From Acidimicrobiia bacterium (GTDB lineage: Bacteria; Actinomycetota; Acidimicrobiia; Acidimicrobiales; Aldehydirespiratoraceae): a stretch of 62,754 nt of DNA. The position numbers and the translations under genes were made by a program. The notes beneath the pieces were generated by a model. That model searched no databases. It saw nothing but the letters and a program-made list of their open reading frames with translations, and was not told where the DNA came from. The stretch lies in assembly GCA_022828135.1 (NCBI GenBank), contig JAJEJB010000007.1:1-62754 (forward strand). The letters are read 5' to 3'. Shown here piece after piece: positions 44,469 to 53,857 of the stretch (within the stretch, counting starts at the first letter, position 1; the number at the start of each line of letters is the position of its first letter).

Positions 44469-46019
44469 TCAGCCGTCTCGCAGCTCGCGGCGCAGGATCT
44501 TGCCGGATGCGCTCTTGGGGATGGCCTCCAGCACCTCGAGGGCCCGCACCTGCTTGTAGGTGGCCAGATGCTCGGCGACGTGGACCTGAAGGTCTTCTAG
44601 AGTCAGCGAGCCGGCGCCGGGGGCCAGCGTGACGAAGGCTTTGGGCAGCTCGCCCGCCTCCTCGTCGGGAATGCCGATGACGGCCGCGTCAGCAACCGCC
44701 GGGTGGGTGACCAGCACCGCCTCCAGCTCCGCGGGGGGCACCTGGAAGCCCTTGTACTTGATCAGCTCCTTGATGCGGTCGACTATCGACACGTGGTTCT
44801 CCTCGTCGACGATGGCCACGTCGCCGGTGTGCAGCCAGCCGTCGGCGTCCAGGGTCTCGGCGGTGGCCTCGGGGTTGTTCAGATAGCCCTTCATCACCTG
44901 CGGCCCGCGCACGAGGAGTTCGCCGCGCCCGCCCACGTCCAGGTCGTCGCCTGATTCTGGGTCGACGATGCGGATCTCGGTGTTGGAGATGGTCACGCCG
45001 CTCGTCCCGGGCCGGAACTGCCCCTCGGGCGTGCAGTGGCTGACCGGGCTCAGCTCCGTCATCCCGTAGCCCTGGACTACCTCGCAGCCCACCCGGGCCG
45101 CGGCGGCGGCGGCCAGGTCGGCGCCCAGCGGAGCCGCCCCCGAGAAGATCTGCTTGACCGACGACAGGTCGAAGTCGTCCACGACGGGATGCTTGGCCAG
45201 CCCCAGCACCATGGGCGGCACCGCGAAGAACCGCGTGATCCGCTGCTCCTGCACCAGCTCCAAGGCTCTGACCATGTCGAAGCGGGGCATGGTCACGACC
45301 CGCACGCCGAACGCGAGCAGCATGTTCATCAGCACCTGCATGCCGTAGATGTGGAAGAACGGCAGCACGGCCAGGGCCACCTCGCCGTCGGTGGGGACGA
45401 ACGTGTACTCCATCTGGGCGATGTTGGCGACCAGGTTGCGGTGGGTGAGCATCACGCCCTTGGGCAGCCCGGTCGTGCCCGAGGAGTAGGGCAGCACAAC
45501 GACGTGCTCGGCATAGTCCACCGGCACCTGGTCGATGGGCGGCCCGAACAGCGAGGCCAGCGGGATGGCCCCCTCCGCCTCTCCCATGACCACGATCTGC
45601 TCCACGCCGGTGCCCTCCGACGCGGTTCTGGCCGTCTCCAGGAACATCGGGATGGTCACGATCCACGAAGCTCCCGCGTCGGTGAGCTGATGGCGCACTT
45701 CCTCGGGGCCGTAGGTGGGGTTGATGGTGGTGACGGTGCCGCCGGCCAGTGCGATGCCGTGGAAGACGATGGCGTATTCACAGACGTTGGGAGCGAGGAT
45801 GGCGACGGTTGTGCCGGGGCCCACGCCCCGGGAGCTGAGCCCGCCGCCGAGGCTGCGAACGGCGGCGTGAAGCTCCGAGAACGTGTACGACGACGAGGCT
45901 CCGTCGGTGATGGCCACCTCGTCGGCGCGCTCGGCGGCCGACGCGAACACGCACTCGGTGATCGACTGGTCGGGTATGTCCACGTCGGGCATCGGGCTGG
46001 TGTGGATGATGGTGCTCAC
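44469..46019 (-). CDS. Acyl-CoA/4-coumarate-CoA ligase-like AMP-forming enzyme
   Basis: This ANL-superfamily enzyme of about 516 residues activates a carboxylate as acyl-AMP and transfers it to CoA. Motifs are VLPYSSGTTGLPKGVMLTHR (P-loop), GYGMTELSPVSH, DGWLHTGDVAIVDEENH, VDRIKELIKYKGFQVPPAEL and the C-terminal lysine PKSASGKILRREL. GAGGT just upstream favours the GTG at 46019; a GTG two codons earlier overlaps that ribosome site. The substrate is unknown. Confidence 0.88.
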   Translation of the reverse strand: MSTIIHTSPMPDVDIPDQSITECVFASAAERADEVAITDGASSSYTFSELHAAVRSLGGGLSSRGVGPGTTVAILAPNVCEYAIVFHGIALAGGTVTTINPTYGPEEVRHQLTDAGASWIVTIPMFLETARTASEGTGVEQIVVMGEAEGAIPLASLFGPPIDQVPVDYAEHVVVLPYSSGTTGLPKGVMLTHRNLVANIAQMEYTFVPTDGEVALAVLPFFHIYGMQVLMNMLLAFGVRVVTMPRFDMVRALELVQEQRITRFFAVPPMVLGLAKHPVVDDFDLSSVKQIFSGAAPLGADLAAAAAARVGCEVVQGYGMTELSPVSHCTPEGQFRPGTSGVTISNTEIRIVDPESGDDLDVGGRGELLVRGPQVMKGYLNNPEATAETLDADGWLHTGDVAIVDEENHVSIVDRIKELIKYKGFQVPPAELEAVLVTHPAVADAAVIGIPDEEAGELPKAFVTLAPGAGSLTLEDLQVHVAEHLATYKQVRALEVLEAIPKSASGKILRRELRDG

Positions 46020-46104
46020 AATCACCTCGCGATGAAGGCTCGAACAGGGCGCCTCCGAGGCTAGAAGCTTCCGTGCCCGATGGCGAGATCACGCCGCGGC
46101 TCGA

Positions 46105-46110
46105 TATCCT
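46105..46110 (+). promoter_or_regulatory. -10 box of the pnt operon
   Basis: TATCCT ends 9 bases before the pntA GTG, leaving a leader of 2-3 bases at most. This fits leaderless expression. Confidence 0.45.
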
Positions 46111-46119
46111 TTCTGATCC

Positions 46120-47280
46120 GTGCGCCTGGGACTGCTGCGCGAGTTCGCGTCGATGGAGAGCCGCGTGGCCCTGGTTCCCGATGGCGTCGAGTCCATGGTG
46201 GCCCACGGCTGCGACGTGCTGGTCGAGCAGAACGCGGGAACCGCGGCGGGGATCGGCGACGATGCCTATCGTGCCGCCGGAGCCTCTGTGGTCACGACGG
46301 CCGAGGCCCGCGCCGCTGATCTGGCCGTCTCCGTGCGGGACCTGCCCACCGGCGACGGCGTGGACGGGGCCCGTCCACCGCTGTTCGTGGGGGTGTTCGA
46401 CCCGTTGTGGATGCCGCAGCGGGCGCAGCACCATGCCGCCGAGGGCATCTGTACCTTCTCCATGGACTTGGTGCCCCGCATCACCCGGGCGCAGACCATG
46501 GACGTGCTGTCCTCTATGGGCACGATCGCCGGATATGAGGCGGTTCTGCTGGCCGCGAGCCGGCTGCCCCAGATGTTCCCGCTGATGATGACTGCGGCCG
46601 GGACGTTGGCACCGGCGCGGGTGCTGGTGCTGGGCGCGGGGGTGGCTGGTCTCCAGGCCATCGCCACCTCCCGGCGCCTCGGCGCGGTGGTCGAGGGGTA
46701 TGACGTTCGGCCGGCGGCAGTCGAGCAGATCCGCTCGATGGGTGCCCGGGCCGTGGAGCTGGACCTCTCGGCGGCGGGAGCCGACGCGGCCAGCGTCGAG
46801 GATTCGGGCGGCTACGCCCGGGCTCAGAGCGAGGATGTCGCCGGCAGGCAGCAGGAGTTGCTGGCCCCCTATGTGGCCGCCTCCGACGTCGTGATCACAA
46901 CCGCGGCCATACCGGGGCGGGCGTCGCCGCTGCTGCTCACCGCCGGGATGGTCGACGCCATGGCCCCCGGCTCGGTCGTCATCGATCTGGCCTCCGAGCG
47001 GGGCGGCAACTGCGCCGTGTCGCAGTCCGATGTCGAGGTCGATCGGGGTGGTGTGACCGTCCTCGCGCCCACCGACCTGGTGTCGCGGTGCGCCCGGCAT
47101 GCCAGCCAGATGTTCTCCCGCAACCTCGTGGCGTTCCTGCGCCATCTCGCCCCCGACGGTGAGATCGATCTCCGTGACGACGAGATCCTGTCGGCCATGC
47201 TGGTGACGCGAGACGGCGCGGTGGTGCATCCGGGCGTGGCCGAGGCGCTCGACGGGTCGGAAGCGACCGGGGAGGGCTAG
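46120..47280 (+). CDS. pntA: NAD(P) transhydrogenase subunit alpha, part 1
   Basis: The 386-residue NAD(H)-binding domain I (dI) of proton-translocating transhydrogenase belongs to the alanine dehydrogenase/PNT fold. It has REFASMESRVALVPDGVESM at the N terminus, the Rossmann motif VLVLGAGVAGLQAIATSRRL and SVVIDLASERGGNCAVSQSD. It acts at the cytoplasmic face of the membrane complex. The alpha chain is split into two genes, as in many actinobacteria. Confidence 0.92.
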   Translation: MRLGLLREFASMESRVALVPDGVESMVAHGCDVLVEQNAGTAAGIGDDAYRAAGASVVTTAEARAADLAVSVRDLPTGDGVDGARPPLFVGVFDPLWMPQRAQHHAAEGICTFSMDLVPRITRAQTMDVLSSMGTIAGYEAVLLAASRLPQMFPLMMTAAGTLAPARVLVLGAGVAGLQAIATSRRLGAVVEGYDVRPAAVEQIRSMGARAVELDLSAAGADAASVEDSGGYARAQSEDVAGRQQELLAPYVAASDVVITTAAIPGRASPLLLTAGMVDAMAPGSVVIDLASERGGNCAVSQSDVEVDRGGVTVLAPTDLVSRCARHASQMFSRNLVAFLRHLAPDGEIDLRDDEILSAMLVTRDGAVVHPGVAEALDGSEATGEG

Positions 47281-47284
47281 TCCA

Positions 47285-47623
47285 GTGGATCTGCTGATCG
47301 CGGTGACCCTCTTCGCGCTGGCGGTGTTCCTCGGCGTCGAGTTGATCACCAAGGTGCCGCCCACCCTTCACACCCCGCTGATGTCGGGATCCAACGCCAT
47401 CTCCGGCATCACCATCGTCGGCGCGCTGGTGGCGGCCGGCGCCGACCACAGCACCTTCACCGCGGTGCTCGGATTCGCGGCCGTCACCCTGGCGATGATC
47501 AACGTGGTGGGAGGCTTCCTGGTCACCCATCGGATGCTGGGGATGTTCGGCCCCAAACGCCGCCGGGGAGACTCCGCTGAGGACCGAGCGGCATCGTCTG
47601 CCGAGGGCGCCGGAGACCGGTGA
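47285..47623 (+). CDS. pntA: NAD(P) transhydrogenase subunit alpha, part 2
   Basis: The 112-residue membrane segment of the alpha chain has three helices, with KVPPTLHTPLMSGSNAISGI, the conserved stretch between helices, and a charged C-terminal tail. The GTG start lies 4 bases after part 1, and the stop overlaps the pntB GTG. Confidence 0.92.
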   Translation: MDLLIAVTLFALAVFLGVELITKVPPTLHTPLMSGSNAISGITIVGALVAAGADHSTFTAVLGFAAVTLAMINVVGGFLVTHRMLGMFGPKRRRGDSAEDRAASSAEGAGDR

Positions 47624-48999
47624 TGGACGACTGGACCACGCTGGGCTACCTCGCCTCGGCGGTGCTGTTCATTCTCGGGCTCAAGCGTCTCAGCCGGCCC
47701 CGGACGGCGGTGAGGGGAAACCAGTTCGGCGCGACCGGGATGCTCATCGCGATCGTGGTCACCCTCACCGACAACGCCATCCTGGGCTTCGAGTGGATCA
47801 TCGCGGGCCTGGTGCTGGGAACGGCGGTGGGAGCGGTGCTGGCCGTGCGGGTGCAGATGACGGCCATGCCCGAACTGGTGGCGCTGTTCAACGGCTTCGG
47901 CGGCGGCGCCTCAGTGCTGGTCGCGGCGGCTTCGTACATCGAGGCGGCCGACCTCGCTACCGATACCCCCCGGCTGTCGGCCGCGGCCGGGCTGGCCGCG
48001 CTGATCGGCGCGGTCACCTTCACCGGCAGCCTCATCGCCTTCGGGAAGCTTCAGGAGACGCTGAAGTGGTCCGGATTCAAGGGGATGCAGGTTGTGAGCG
48101 TGGCCGGTGTCGCGGCCGCCGTCGTCTTCGGGGTGCTGATGGTCGCCGATGCCGGCAATCCGCTGTGGATCTGGCTGATGGTCGCGGTGGCGGCCGTGCT
48201 CGGCATGCTGGTGGTGTCGCCCATAGGCGGTGCCGACATGCCGGTGGTGATCGCGCTGCTGAACTCGCTGTCGGGCATGGCCGCGGTGGCCGCCGGGTTC
48301 GTGCTCGACAATTCGCTGCTGATCATCGCGGGCTCGCTGGTCGGGGCGAGCGGCCTGATCCTGACCCAGATCATGTGCGTCGCCATGAACCGGTCCCTGC
48401 TGGCCGTGATGTTCAGCCCTGCGCCCTCGGGCGCGGGCGGCCCCAGCGCCGACGACGTGTACGCGGGCAAGGTCCGCTCGACGTCGCCCGACGATGTGGC
48501 CATGCTGCTGGAGGCGGCCGAGCGGGTGGCCATCGTGCCCGGTTACGGGCTGGCCGTGGCCCAGGCCCAGCACGCCGTCCGCGATCTGGCCCGGCGCCTG
48601 GAGGACCGCGGCACCCAGGTGGTGTTCGGCATCCATCCGGTGGCCGGCCGTATGCCCGGCCACATGAACGTGCTGCTGGCCGAGGCCGAGATCGGCTACG
48701 AGCAGTTGATCGAGATGGACGACATCAACCCCACCTTCGAGCAGACCGACGTGACCATCGTGCTGGGCGCCAACGACGTGGTGAACCCGATCGCCCGCAC
48801 CGACCCGGACAGTCCCATCGCGGGAATGCCGATCCTCGACGTGGACAAGAGCGGTGTGGTGGTGGTCATCAAGCGGAGCCTCAGCCCCGGCTTCGCGGGG
48901 ATCCCGAACCCGCTGTTCGCGGCGGACAACTCGATGATGCTATTCGGCGACGGGCGCGAGGCCGTGGTCAGCGTCACCAAGGCCCTCCAGCAGATCTGA
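47620..48999 (+). CDS. pntB: NAD(P) transhydrogenase subunit beta
   Basis: The 459-residue protein has about eight or nine membrane helices (dII) and a C-terminal NADP(H)-binding domain III (IVPGYGLAVAQAQHAVRDLA, GIHPVAGRMPGHMNVLLAEA, LGANDVVNPIARTDPDSPIA). Together with the alpha chains it uses proton motive force to make NADPH from NADH. Translation is coupled to pntA part 2 by a GTGATG overlap. Confidence 0.95.
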   Translation: MMDDWTTLGYLASAVLFILGLKRLSRPRTAVRGNQFGATGMLIAIVVTLTDNAILGFEWIIAGLVLGTAVGAVLAVRVQMTAMPELVALFNGFGGGASVLVAAASYIEAADLATDTPRLSAAAGLAALIGAVTFTGSLIAFGKLQETLKWSGFKGMQVVSVAGVAAAVVFGVLMVADAGNPLWIWLMVAVAAVLGMLVVSPIGGADMPVVIALLNSLSGMAAVAAGFVLDNSLLIIAGSLVGASGLILTQIMCVAMNRSLLAVMFSPAPSGAGGPSADDVYAGKVRSTSPDDVAMLLEAAERVAIVPGYGLAVAQAQHAVRDLARRLEDRGTQVVFGIHPVAGRMPGHMNVLLAEAEIGYEQLIEMDDINPTFEQTDVTIVLGANDVVNPIARTDPDSPIAGMPILDVDKSGVVVVIKRSLSPGFAGIPNPLFAADNSMMLFGDGREAVVSVTKALQQI

Positions 49000-49014
49000 C
49001 CCGCGATCAGCGGG
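49000..49014. terminator. Hairpin between pntB and the trpB-like gene
   Basis: CCCGC, a 5-base loop and GCGGG lie immediately after the pntB stop and before the convergent trpB-like stop. The stem is short and has no T-tract; it could serve both directions. Confidence 0.35.
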
Positions 49015-49024
49015 CCCGGGGGAC

Positions 49025-50389
49025 TTAGGGCAGGGCGGGGATGGCCTGCATCGACTGGGCCAGGGCCTCAGCCGACAGGTCGAGGTCGGCCATCGACCCG
49101 GAGATGTAGTCCTCGTAGGCGGCCAGGTCGAGGTGGCCGTGGCCGCACAGAGCGGTGAGGATCGTCTTGGACTCGCCGGACTCCTTGCACGCCAGCGCCT
49201 CGCGGATGGCTGCGGCCAGGGCGTGGGTCGGTTCGGGCGCGGGCACGATCCCCTCGGTGCGGGCGAACTGCAGCGCGGCCGCGAAGCACTCCATCTGGCC
49301 GATGGCCACGGCCTCGGTGAGGCCCAGCTCGTAGACGTGGGAGATGAGCGGCGACATGCCGTGGTAGCGCAACCCGCCCGCGTGGATCGGCTCGGGGATG
49401 AAGGCGGATCCCAGGGTGTGCATCTTCAGCAGCGGCGTGGTGCAGGCCGTGTCGCCGAAGTCGTAGCGGTACTCGCCCCGGGTGAGCGACGGGCAGGCGG
49501 CCGGCTCCACGCAGCGGATTGTCGGCGACATGTTGCCGGCCAGCTTCTCCCGCAGGAACGGCATGGACAGGCCCCCGAAGTTGGACCCGCCGCCGGTGCA
49601 GCCCACCAGCACGTCGGGGGTCTCCCCCACCATGGCCAGCTGGCGCAGAGCCTCCTCGCCGATGATGGTCTGGTGCAGGATCACGTGGTTCAGCACGCTT
49701 CCCAGCGAGTAGCGGATCGCAGGATCGGCTGCCGCCACCGAGATCGCCTCCGAGATGGCGATGCCCAGAGAGCCGGGATGGTCGGGGTCGGCCGCCAGCA
49801 GGCTGCGGCCGTACTCGGTGACCGTCGACGGGCTGGGGTGTACCGTCGCCCCCCACACCTCCATCATCGTCTTGCGGTAGGGCTTCTGCCGGTACGAGGC
49901 GGCCACCTGCCAGACCTCGCACTCCATGCCGTACTGGGCGCAGGCGAAGGCCAGGGCGCTGCCCCACTGTCCCGCGCCCGTCTCGGTGGTGAGCTTGGTA
50001 ACTCCCTCGGAGTGGTTGTAGAAGGCCTGGGCGACCGCGGTGTTGGGCTTGTGGGACCCGGCCGGGCTCACGCCCTCGTACTTGTAGAAGATCTTGGCCG
50101 GCGTGTCGAGGGCCTGCTCCAGGCGGCGGGCCCTGAACAGCGGGCTCGGGCGCCACAGGCGCAGCACGTCGATCACCCCTCCGGGGATGTCGATGAACGA
50201 GTCGCCCGACACCTCCTGCAGGATCAGACCCATCGGGAACAGCGGGGCCAGGTCGTCGGGCCCGGCCGGCTCCAGGGTGCCGGGGTGCAGCGGCGGGGGC
50301 GGCGGCGCGGGCAGGTCGGGAATCACGTTGTACCACTGGGTCGGCATCTCCGATTCCGGAAGGTTCACGCGGTAGTAGTCGTCGGCCAT
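49025..50389 (-). CDS. TrpB-like pyridoxal-phosphate enzyme (TrpB2 type)
   Basis: The 454-residue protein has the TrpB fold with the PLP lysine in [40 protein letters not shown], and the phosphate-binding [11 protein letters not shown]. The N-terminal extension ([15 protein letters not shown]) and insertions mark the TrpB2 group of tryptophan synthase beta chains, which works without a tight TrpA partner. The ATG is preceded by AAAGGA. No trpA is adjacent. TrpB2 roles include indole salvage. Confidence 0.9.
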   Translation of the reverse strand: MADDYYRVNLPESEMPTQWYNVIPDLPAPPPPPLHPGTLEPAGPDDLAPLFPMGLILQEVSGDSFIDIPGGVIDVLRLWRPSPLFRARRLEQALDTPAKIFYKYEGVSPAGSHKPNTAVAQAFYNHSEGVTKLTTETGAGQWGSALAFACAQYGMECEVWQVAASYRQKPYRKTMMEVWGATVHPSPSTVTEYGRSLLAADPDHPGSLGIAISEAISVAAADPAIRYSLGSVLNHVILHQTIIGEEALRQLAMVGETPDVLVGCTGGGSNFGGLSMPFLREKLAGNMSPTIRCVEPAACPSLTRGEYRYDFGDTACTTPLLKMHTLGSAFIPEPIHAGGLRYHGMSPLISHVYELGLTEAVAIGQMECFAAALQFARTEGIVPAPEPTHALAAAIREALACKESGESKTILTALCGHGHLDLAAYEDYISGSMADLDLSAEALAQSMQAIPALP

Positions 50390-50433
50390 CGCCGGGGTCC
50401 TTTCGCTGCGGTGTTGAGAGCGGGGCGCCGACT

Positions 50434-51285
50434 TTAGCCGCAGACGATCTCGAAGTACTCGGTGATCTCGCGGAAGGTGACCACTCCCAGGGCGCGGCCC
50501 GTCTCGCTGATCAGCACCAGGTAGCGGTGGCCGAGGTCGGCCATGACCCGCAGCGCCTCGCTGATGGACGCGCCGGGGGTGGCCGCGGCGATCTCGGTGG
50601 TCATCCAGTCGCCGACCGCCTCGGCGCCGAGGTCGTCCACCCGGCACGCGACCTTCAGGAACACGTCGTGCTCGGTGAGCTCCCCGATCACCGCACCGCG
50701 GTCGCTGACCACTGAGACCAGTCCCGTCTCGGCCGTCAGCATGGCCCCGATGGCTGTCGCCAGCGAGTCATCGGGCCGCACCAGCAGCGGGTCGCGGGCG
50801 GGCAGGCCGGTGAGGTCCACGAAGTGCAGGTTGTGCTCGGGCGACAACTCGGGGCCCAGCTTGCTCTGCGACCCCAGGAAGGACGCGGCCAGCCGGATGA
50901 GTTCGTAGTGGTTGATGCTGCCCAGAAGGTCGCCGTCGGCGCCGGTCACCGGCAGATTGCGGAACCGTCGGGCGTTCATGGTCCGCAGCGCCTCGATGGC
51001 GGAGGCTTGGTGACCGATCACTGTGGGCTCGGCCGTCATGAACCGGTCCACCGGTGCGTCCCATGTCTCAGGCGACCGCACCACGCCCCTGGTGATGTCC
51101 CGTTCGGTGAAGATGCCGGACAGCCGGGCGCCGTCCGTGATCACCGCGCAGCCGGTGTGCTGGGCGGCCATGGCCGCCACCACGCTGCGGACCTTGCGCC
51201 CGCTGGGGACCACCACCAGCGACGACAGCCTCATGTCCGACAGTCGCACATTCTCGAAGTGCTGCACGATGTTGACGCTGGTCAT
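50434..51285 (-). CDS. Four-CBS-domain protein
   Basis: The 283-residue protein is composed of two CBS pairs (for example [20 protein letters not shown] with [29 protein letters not shown], and [20 protein letters not shown] with [13 protein letters not shown]). CBS pairs bind adenosyl nucleotides and regulate partners; no catalytic domain is attached. It sits between the hydratase and TrpB2 genes on the same strand, separated by 7 and 44 bases. Confidence 0.85.
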   Translation of the reverse strand: MTSVNIVQHFENVRLSDMRLSSLVVVPSGRKVRSVVAAMAAQHTGCAVITDGARLSGIFTERDITRGVVRSPETWDAPVDRFMTAEPTVIGHQASAIEALRTMNARRFRNLPVTGADGDLLGSINHYELIRLAASFLGSQSKLGPELSPEHNLHFVDLTGLPARDPLLVRPDDSLATAIGAMLTAETGLVSVVSDRGAVIGELTEHDVFLKVACRVDDLGAEAVGDWMTTEIAAATPGASISEALRVMADLGHRYLVLISETGRALGVVTFREITEYFEIVCG

Positions 51286-51292
51286 GGCTCTC

Positions 51293-52072
51293 CTAGCTGG
51301 CTTCGCTCGTCGGGCGCATGTCGAAGTCGGCTTCGCGTCCCTCGGCGAAGGCCTCTCGAGCCTCAGCGGAGTCGCCCGTCAGGTAGGCCTCGAAGGTGAA
51401 GCCCTGCTCCCACCGGTACTTGTCCTCGAGGCTGCCGTCCTCCACGCCGTTGAGGGACCGCTTGGCTATGCCGATCATCTGAGGCGATTTCGAGGCCATC
51501 TGGCTGGCGATCTCGCGAGCCGTCGGCCTCAGTTCGGCCCGCTGCACAACCCGCTCCACCGCTCCCAGCCGGTGGGCCTCGGCCGCGTCGATGGTGTCGC
51601 CGGTGAAGTACATGTAGCGCACCTTCTGGACGCCGAACATGCGCTGCAGGTGGGCGCCCATGCCCATGCCGCCCCGGTCGATCTCGGGCACGCCGAAGTA
51701 GGCGTCGTCGGCCGCCACCACCACATCGGCCGCGCCCGCGATGCCGATGCCCCCGCCCAGCACATAACCGTGCACCGCCGCGATCACCGGCTTCGGATTG
51801 AGGTGGATGGCGGCGAAGGTATCGTAATTGGCCCGGTTGGCGGGGACGATCAGGCTGGGGTCGGCGGCTACTTCCTTGATGTCGAGGCCGGCGCAGAACC
51901 CCTTGCCCACGGCCGCAATGATGATCACCCGCACGTCGTCGCGCCGCCCGAGCGCCTGCATCTCCGCAGCCAGCGCGAACTGGGCGTCCACGCCGAACGC
52001 GTTCACGGGGGGGTTGCAGAGCTCGAGTTCGGCGATGCCGTCGGTGACTTCTGTTCTGAAGGGACTGGTCAT
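51293..52072 (-). CDS. Enoyl-CoA hydratase/isomerase family protein
   Basis: The 259-residue crotonase-fold protein has the oxyanion-hole segments GKGFCAGLDIKEVA and AAVHGYVLGGGIGIAGAADV, with FGVPEIDRGGMGMGAHL. It probably acts on an acyl-CoA; the exact reaction is unknown. Its ATG starts with the same base that ends the CCA of the upstream tRNA-Val, and no ribosome site other than tRNA sequence precedes it. Confidence 0.88.
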   Translation of the reverse strand: MTSPFRTEVTDGIAELELCNPPVNAFGVDAQFALAAEMQALGRRDDVRVIIIAAVGKGFCAGLDIKEVAADPSLIVPANRANYDTFAAIHLNPKPVIAAVHGYVLGGGIGIAGAADVVVAADDAYFGVPEIDRGGMGMGAHLQRMFGVQKVRYMYFTGDTIDAAEAHRLGAVERVVQRAELRPTAREIASQMASKSPQMIGIAKRSLNGVEDGSLEDKYRWEQGFTFEAYLTGDSAEAREAFAEGREADFDMRPTSEAS

Positions 52073-52074
52073 GG

Positions 52075-52149
52075 TGGGCGCGGAGGGACTCGAACCCCCG
52101 GCCTCTTCCTTGTAAGGGAAGCGCTCTGAACCGCCTGAGCTACGCGCCC
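52075..52149 (-). tRNA. tRNA-Val (anticodon UAC)
   Basis: The cloverleaf reads GGGCGCG acceptor, AGCTCAGGCGGTTCAGAGC D arm, CTTCC-CTTACAA-GGAAG anticodon arm with TAC at positions 34-36, GGGGG-TTCGAGT-CCCTC T arm, CGCGCCC and A73. A CCA is encoded directly after it (52074-52072). It is co-directional with the enoyl-CoA hydratase gene. Confidence 0.95.
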
Positions 52150-52226
52150 GCCTCCGTGAGCCTAACGCCTGCTCTCGCGCCCAGAATCGGGCTCTGGTAT
52201 CTCTGGTCTCGCTTGCTCCGGTGGTG

Positions 52227-52232
52227 TAACCT
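52227..52232 (+). promoter_or_regulatory. -10 box giving a leaderless DUF4389 transcript
   Basis: TAACCT is followed by exactly 6 bases and then the ATG at 52239, so the predicted first transcribed base is the A of the start codon. There is no Shine-Dalgarno sequence. Confidence 0.5.
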
Positions 52233-52238
52233 GACTCT

Positions 52239-52925
52239 ATGAGCTACCCCGCCACCATCACCATCGACCGACCCGAGCGGATGGCCAACTGGCGTCCCAT
52301 CGGGCAGGTGATCCTCGTGATCCCGCAGTACGTCGTCCTGCACACCGTGATGAACATCGCGGCCAGCCTTACGGCGATCTACGCGTGGTTCTCCGTGCTC
52401 TTCACCGGCAAGCTGCCGCCGGGCGTCGCCGCGTTCCACGCAACCTATGTGCGCTACCGGGCCCGCGTCTTCTCCTACATGTCCTGTCTCACCGAGACGT
52501 ATCCCCCGTTCGACTTCTCGCCCTCGGTCGAGGATCCGGGCGGCGCGGGGATATCGGTGGAATTCTCACCCCGACTCGAGGGGAGGAACCGGCTCAGCGT
52601 GCTGTTCCGGTTCATCGTGCCCTTCGCGTGGCTGACCCTGATCGGCATGCTCGGGCTCATGTTCGGGTTCGCCTCGCTCCCCGCGTGGGTCTGGATCGTC
52701 GAGCTGGTGCTGGGCGCAGTACTGATCCCGGGCGCCGTCTTCTCCAGCCTCGTCTGGGCCGTCAGCAGCATCACCTCGATCATCGGCCTGATCGCGGTGA
52801 CGCTCACCGGACGCTGGCCCGAGGCGCTGTTCCGGTGGTCGGCGGGCTGGGTGCGCGTCGATGCCCGGCTGTGGGCCTACTCGATGCTGCTCACCGACGA
52901 TTACCCGCCGTTCTCGATCGACTGA
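52239..52925 (+). CDS. DUF4389 membrane protein
   Basis: The 228-residue protein has two copies of the DUF4389 pattern: a hydrophobic segment followed by FTGKLPPGVAAFHATYVRYR with ARVFSYMSCLTETYPPF, and later LTGRWPEALFRWSAGWVRVD with ARLWAYSMLLTDDYPPF. Four membrane helices are predicted. The function is unknown; the family is common in actinobacteria. Confidence 0.88.
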   Translation: MSYPATITIDRPERMANWRPIGQVILVIPQYVVLHTVMNIAASLTAIYAWFSVLFTGKLPPGVAAFHATYVRYRARVFSYMSCLTETYPPFDFSPSVEDPGGAGISVEFSPRLEGRNRLSVLFRFIVPFAWLTLIGMLGLMFGFASLPAWVWIVELVLGAVLIPGAVFSSLVWAVSSITSIIGLIAVTLTGRWPEALFRWSAGWVRVDARLWAYSMLLTDDYPPFSID

Positions 52926-52989
52926 CCCCCGCTCGACGCAAAGCGCTCTCGCCTGTCCGCGTGGCTCCTGGGGCCGGAGGCTCCCGGTC

Positions 52990-53754
52990 TCACTGCTGGT
53001 CGGGAGCGGGACCGGCGCCGGTCAGCCGGCCGTAGGCGCCCATCAGGTCCTCCAGCAGCCGCGGGGTGGCGGCCACCGGTGCCCTCCTCGACGCGTGGTC
53101 GGTGGTGACCAGCGGGCGTCCGAGGCCGTCGACGGCCTCCACGCCGGCCTCCCGGCAAACCAGCAGGCCGCCCAGATAGTCCCAGGAGCCCAGGCCGCCC
53201 GAGGAGAAGTCGAGGTAGCCGTCGAGGCGCCCGGCGGCCACCGCGCAGAGTTCCAGGGCGGCCGCCCCCAGCGTCCGGACCTGAGCCCAGCCGCCCCGGC
53301 CGGGCGCCTGCCCGTTGATAGCGACGACCGCCGAGCGGAGCGGCGTCTCGCGCGGGCGGGCCAGCCGGGTGCCGTCGTTCCATGCCCCGGCGCCCCGCCG
53401 CGCCTCGAAGCGCTCGCCGTTGCCGTGGTCGTGAACCACCGCGGCCACCGGCTCGTCGCCGTCCACCACGCAGATGCTGGTGGCGAAGTAGCGGATCCCC
53501 CGCGACGCGTTGGTGGAGCCGTCCACCGGGTCCAGCACCGCCACGGGGCCGTCGCCGGCCTCGAGGCCGCTCTCCTCGCTGAGCACGCGCAAGCCGCCGT
53601 CGCGCAGCGCGTCGGTGGCGGCCGCGTCGGCGGCCAGGTCGAAGCCGAACTGGCCCGGCTTGAGGCCGGTGGGACCCCAGTCGGTGCACCCGGCCAGAGC
53701 CTCCATCACCGCGTCGGCGGCGGCATTGAGCACATCTAGAAGGTCGCGGGACAT
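52990..53754 (-). CDS. Inositol monophosphatase family protein
   Basis: The 254-residue protein has the metal-binding motifs LSEESG, AVLDPVDGSTNASRG and the C-terminal WDYLGGLLVCREAGVEAVDG. It hydrolyses inositol phosphates or related substrates (fructose bisphosphate, PAP) with Mg2+. The start at 53754 gives the normal family length; a longer in-frame upstream extension is not conserved. A link to the PimB-like gene through inositol lipids is possible but speculative. Confidence 0.85.
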   Translation of the reverse strand: MSRDLLDVLNAAADAVMEALAGCTDWGPTGLKPGQFGFDLAADAAATDALRDGGLRVLSEESGLEAGDGPVAVLDPVDGSTNASRGIRYFATSICVVDGDEPVAAVVHDHGNGERFEARRGAGAWNDGTRLARPRETPLRSAVVAINGQAPGRGGWAQVRTLGAAALELCAVAAGRLDGYLDFSSGGLGSWDYLGGLLVCREAGVEAVDGLGRPLVTTDHASRRAPVAATPRLLEDLMGAYGRLTGAGPAPDQQ

Positions 53755-53857
53755 CGGTGCCAGTGAACCACACCAGCCGCCTGAGTCACACCCCCGCCCG
53801 GCACGATACAGTGCCGCGCGGTTGCCGCTGTCAACGTCCGATACAAGGGGGATCCGA

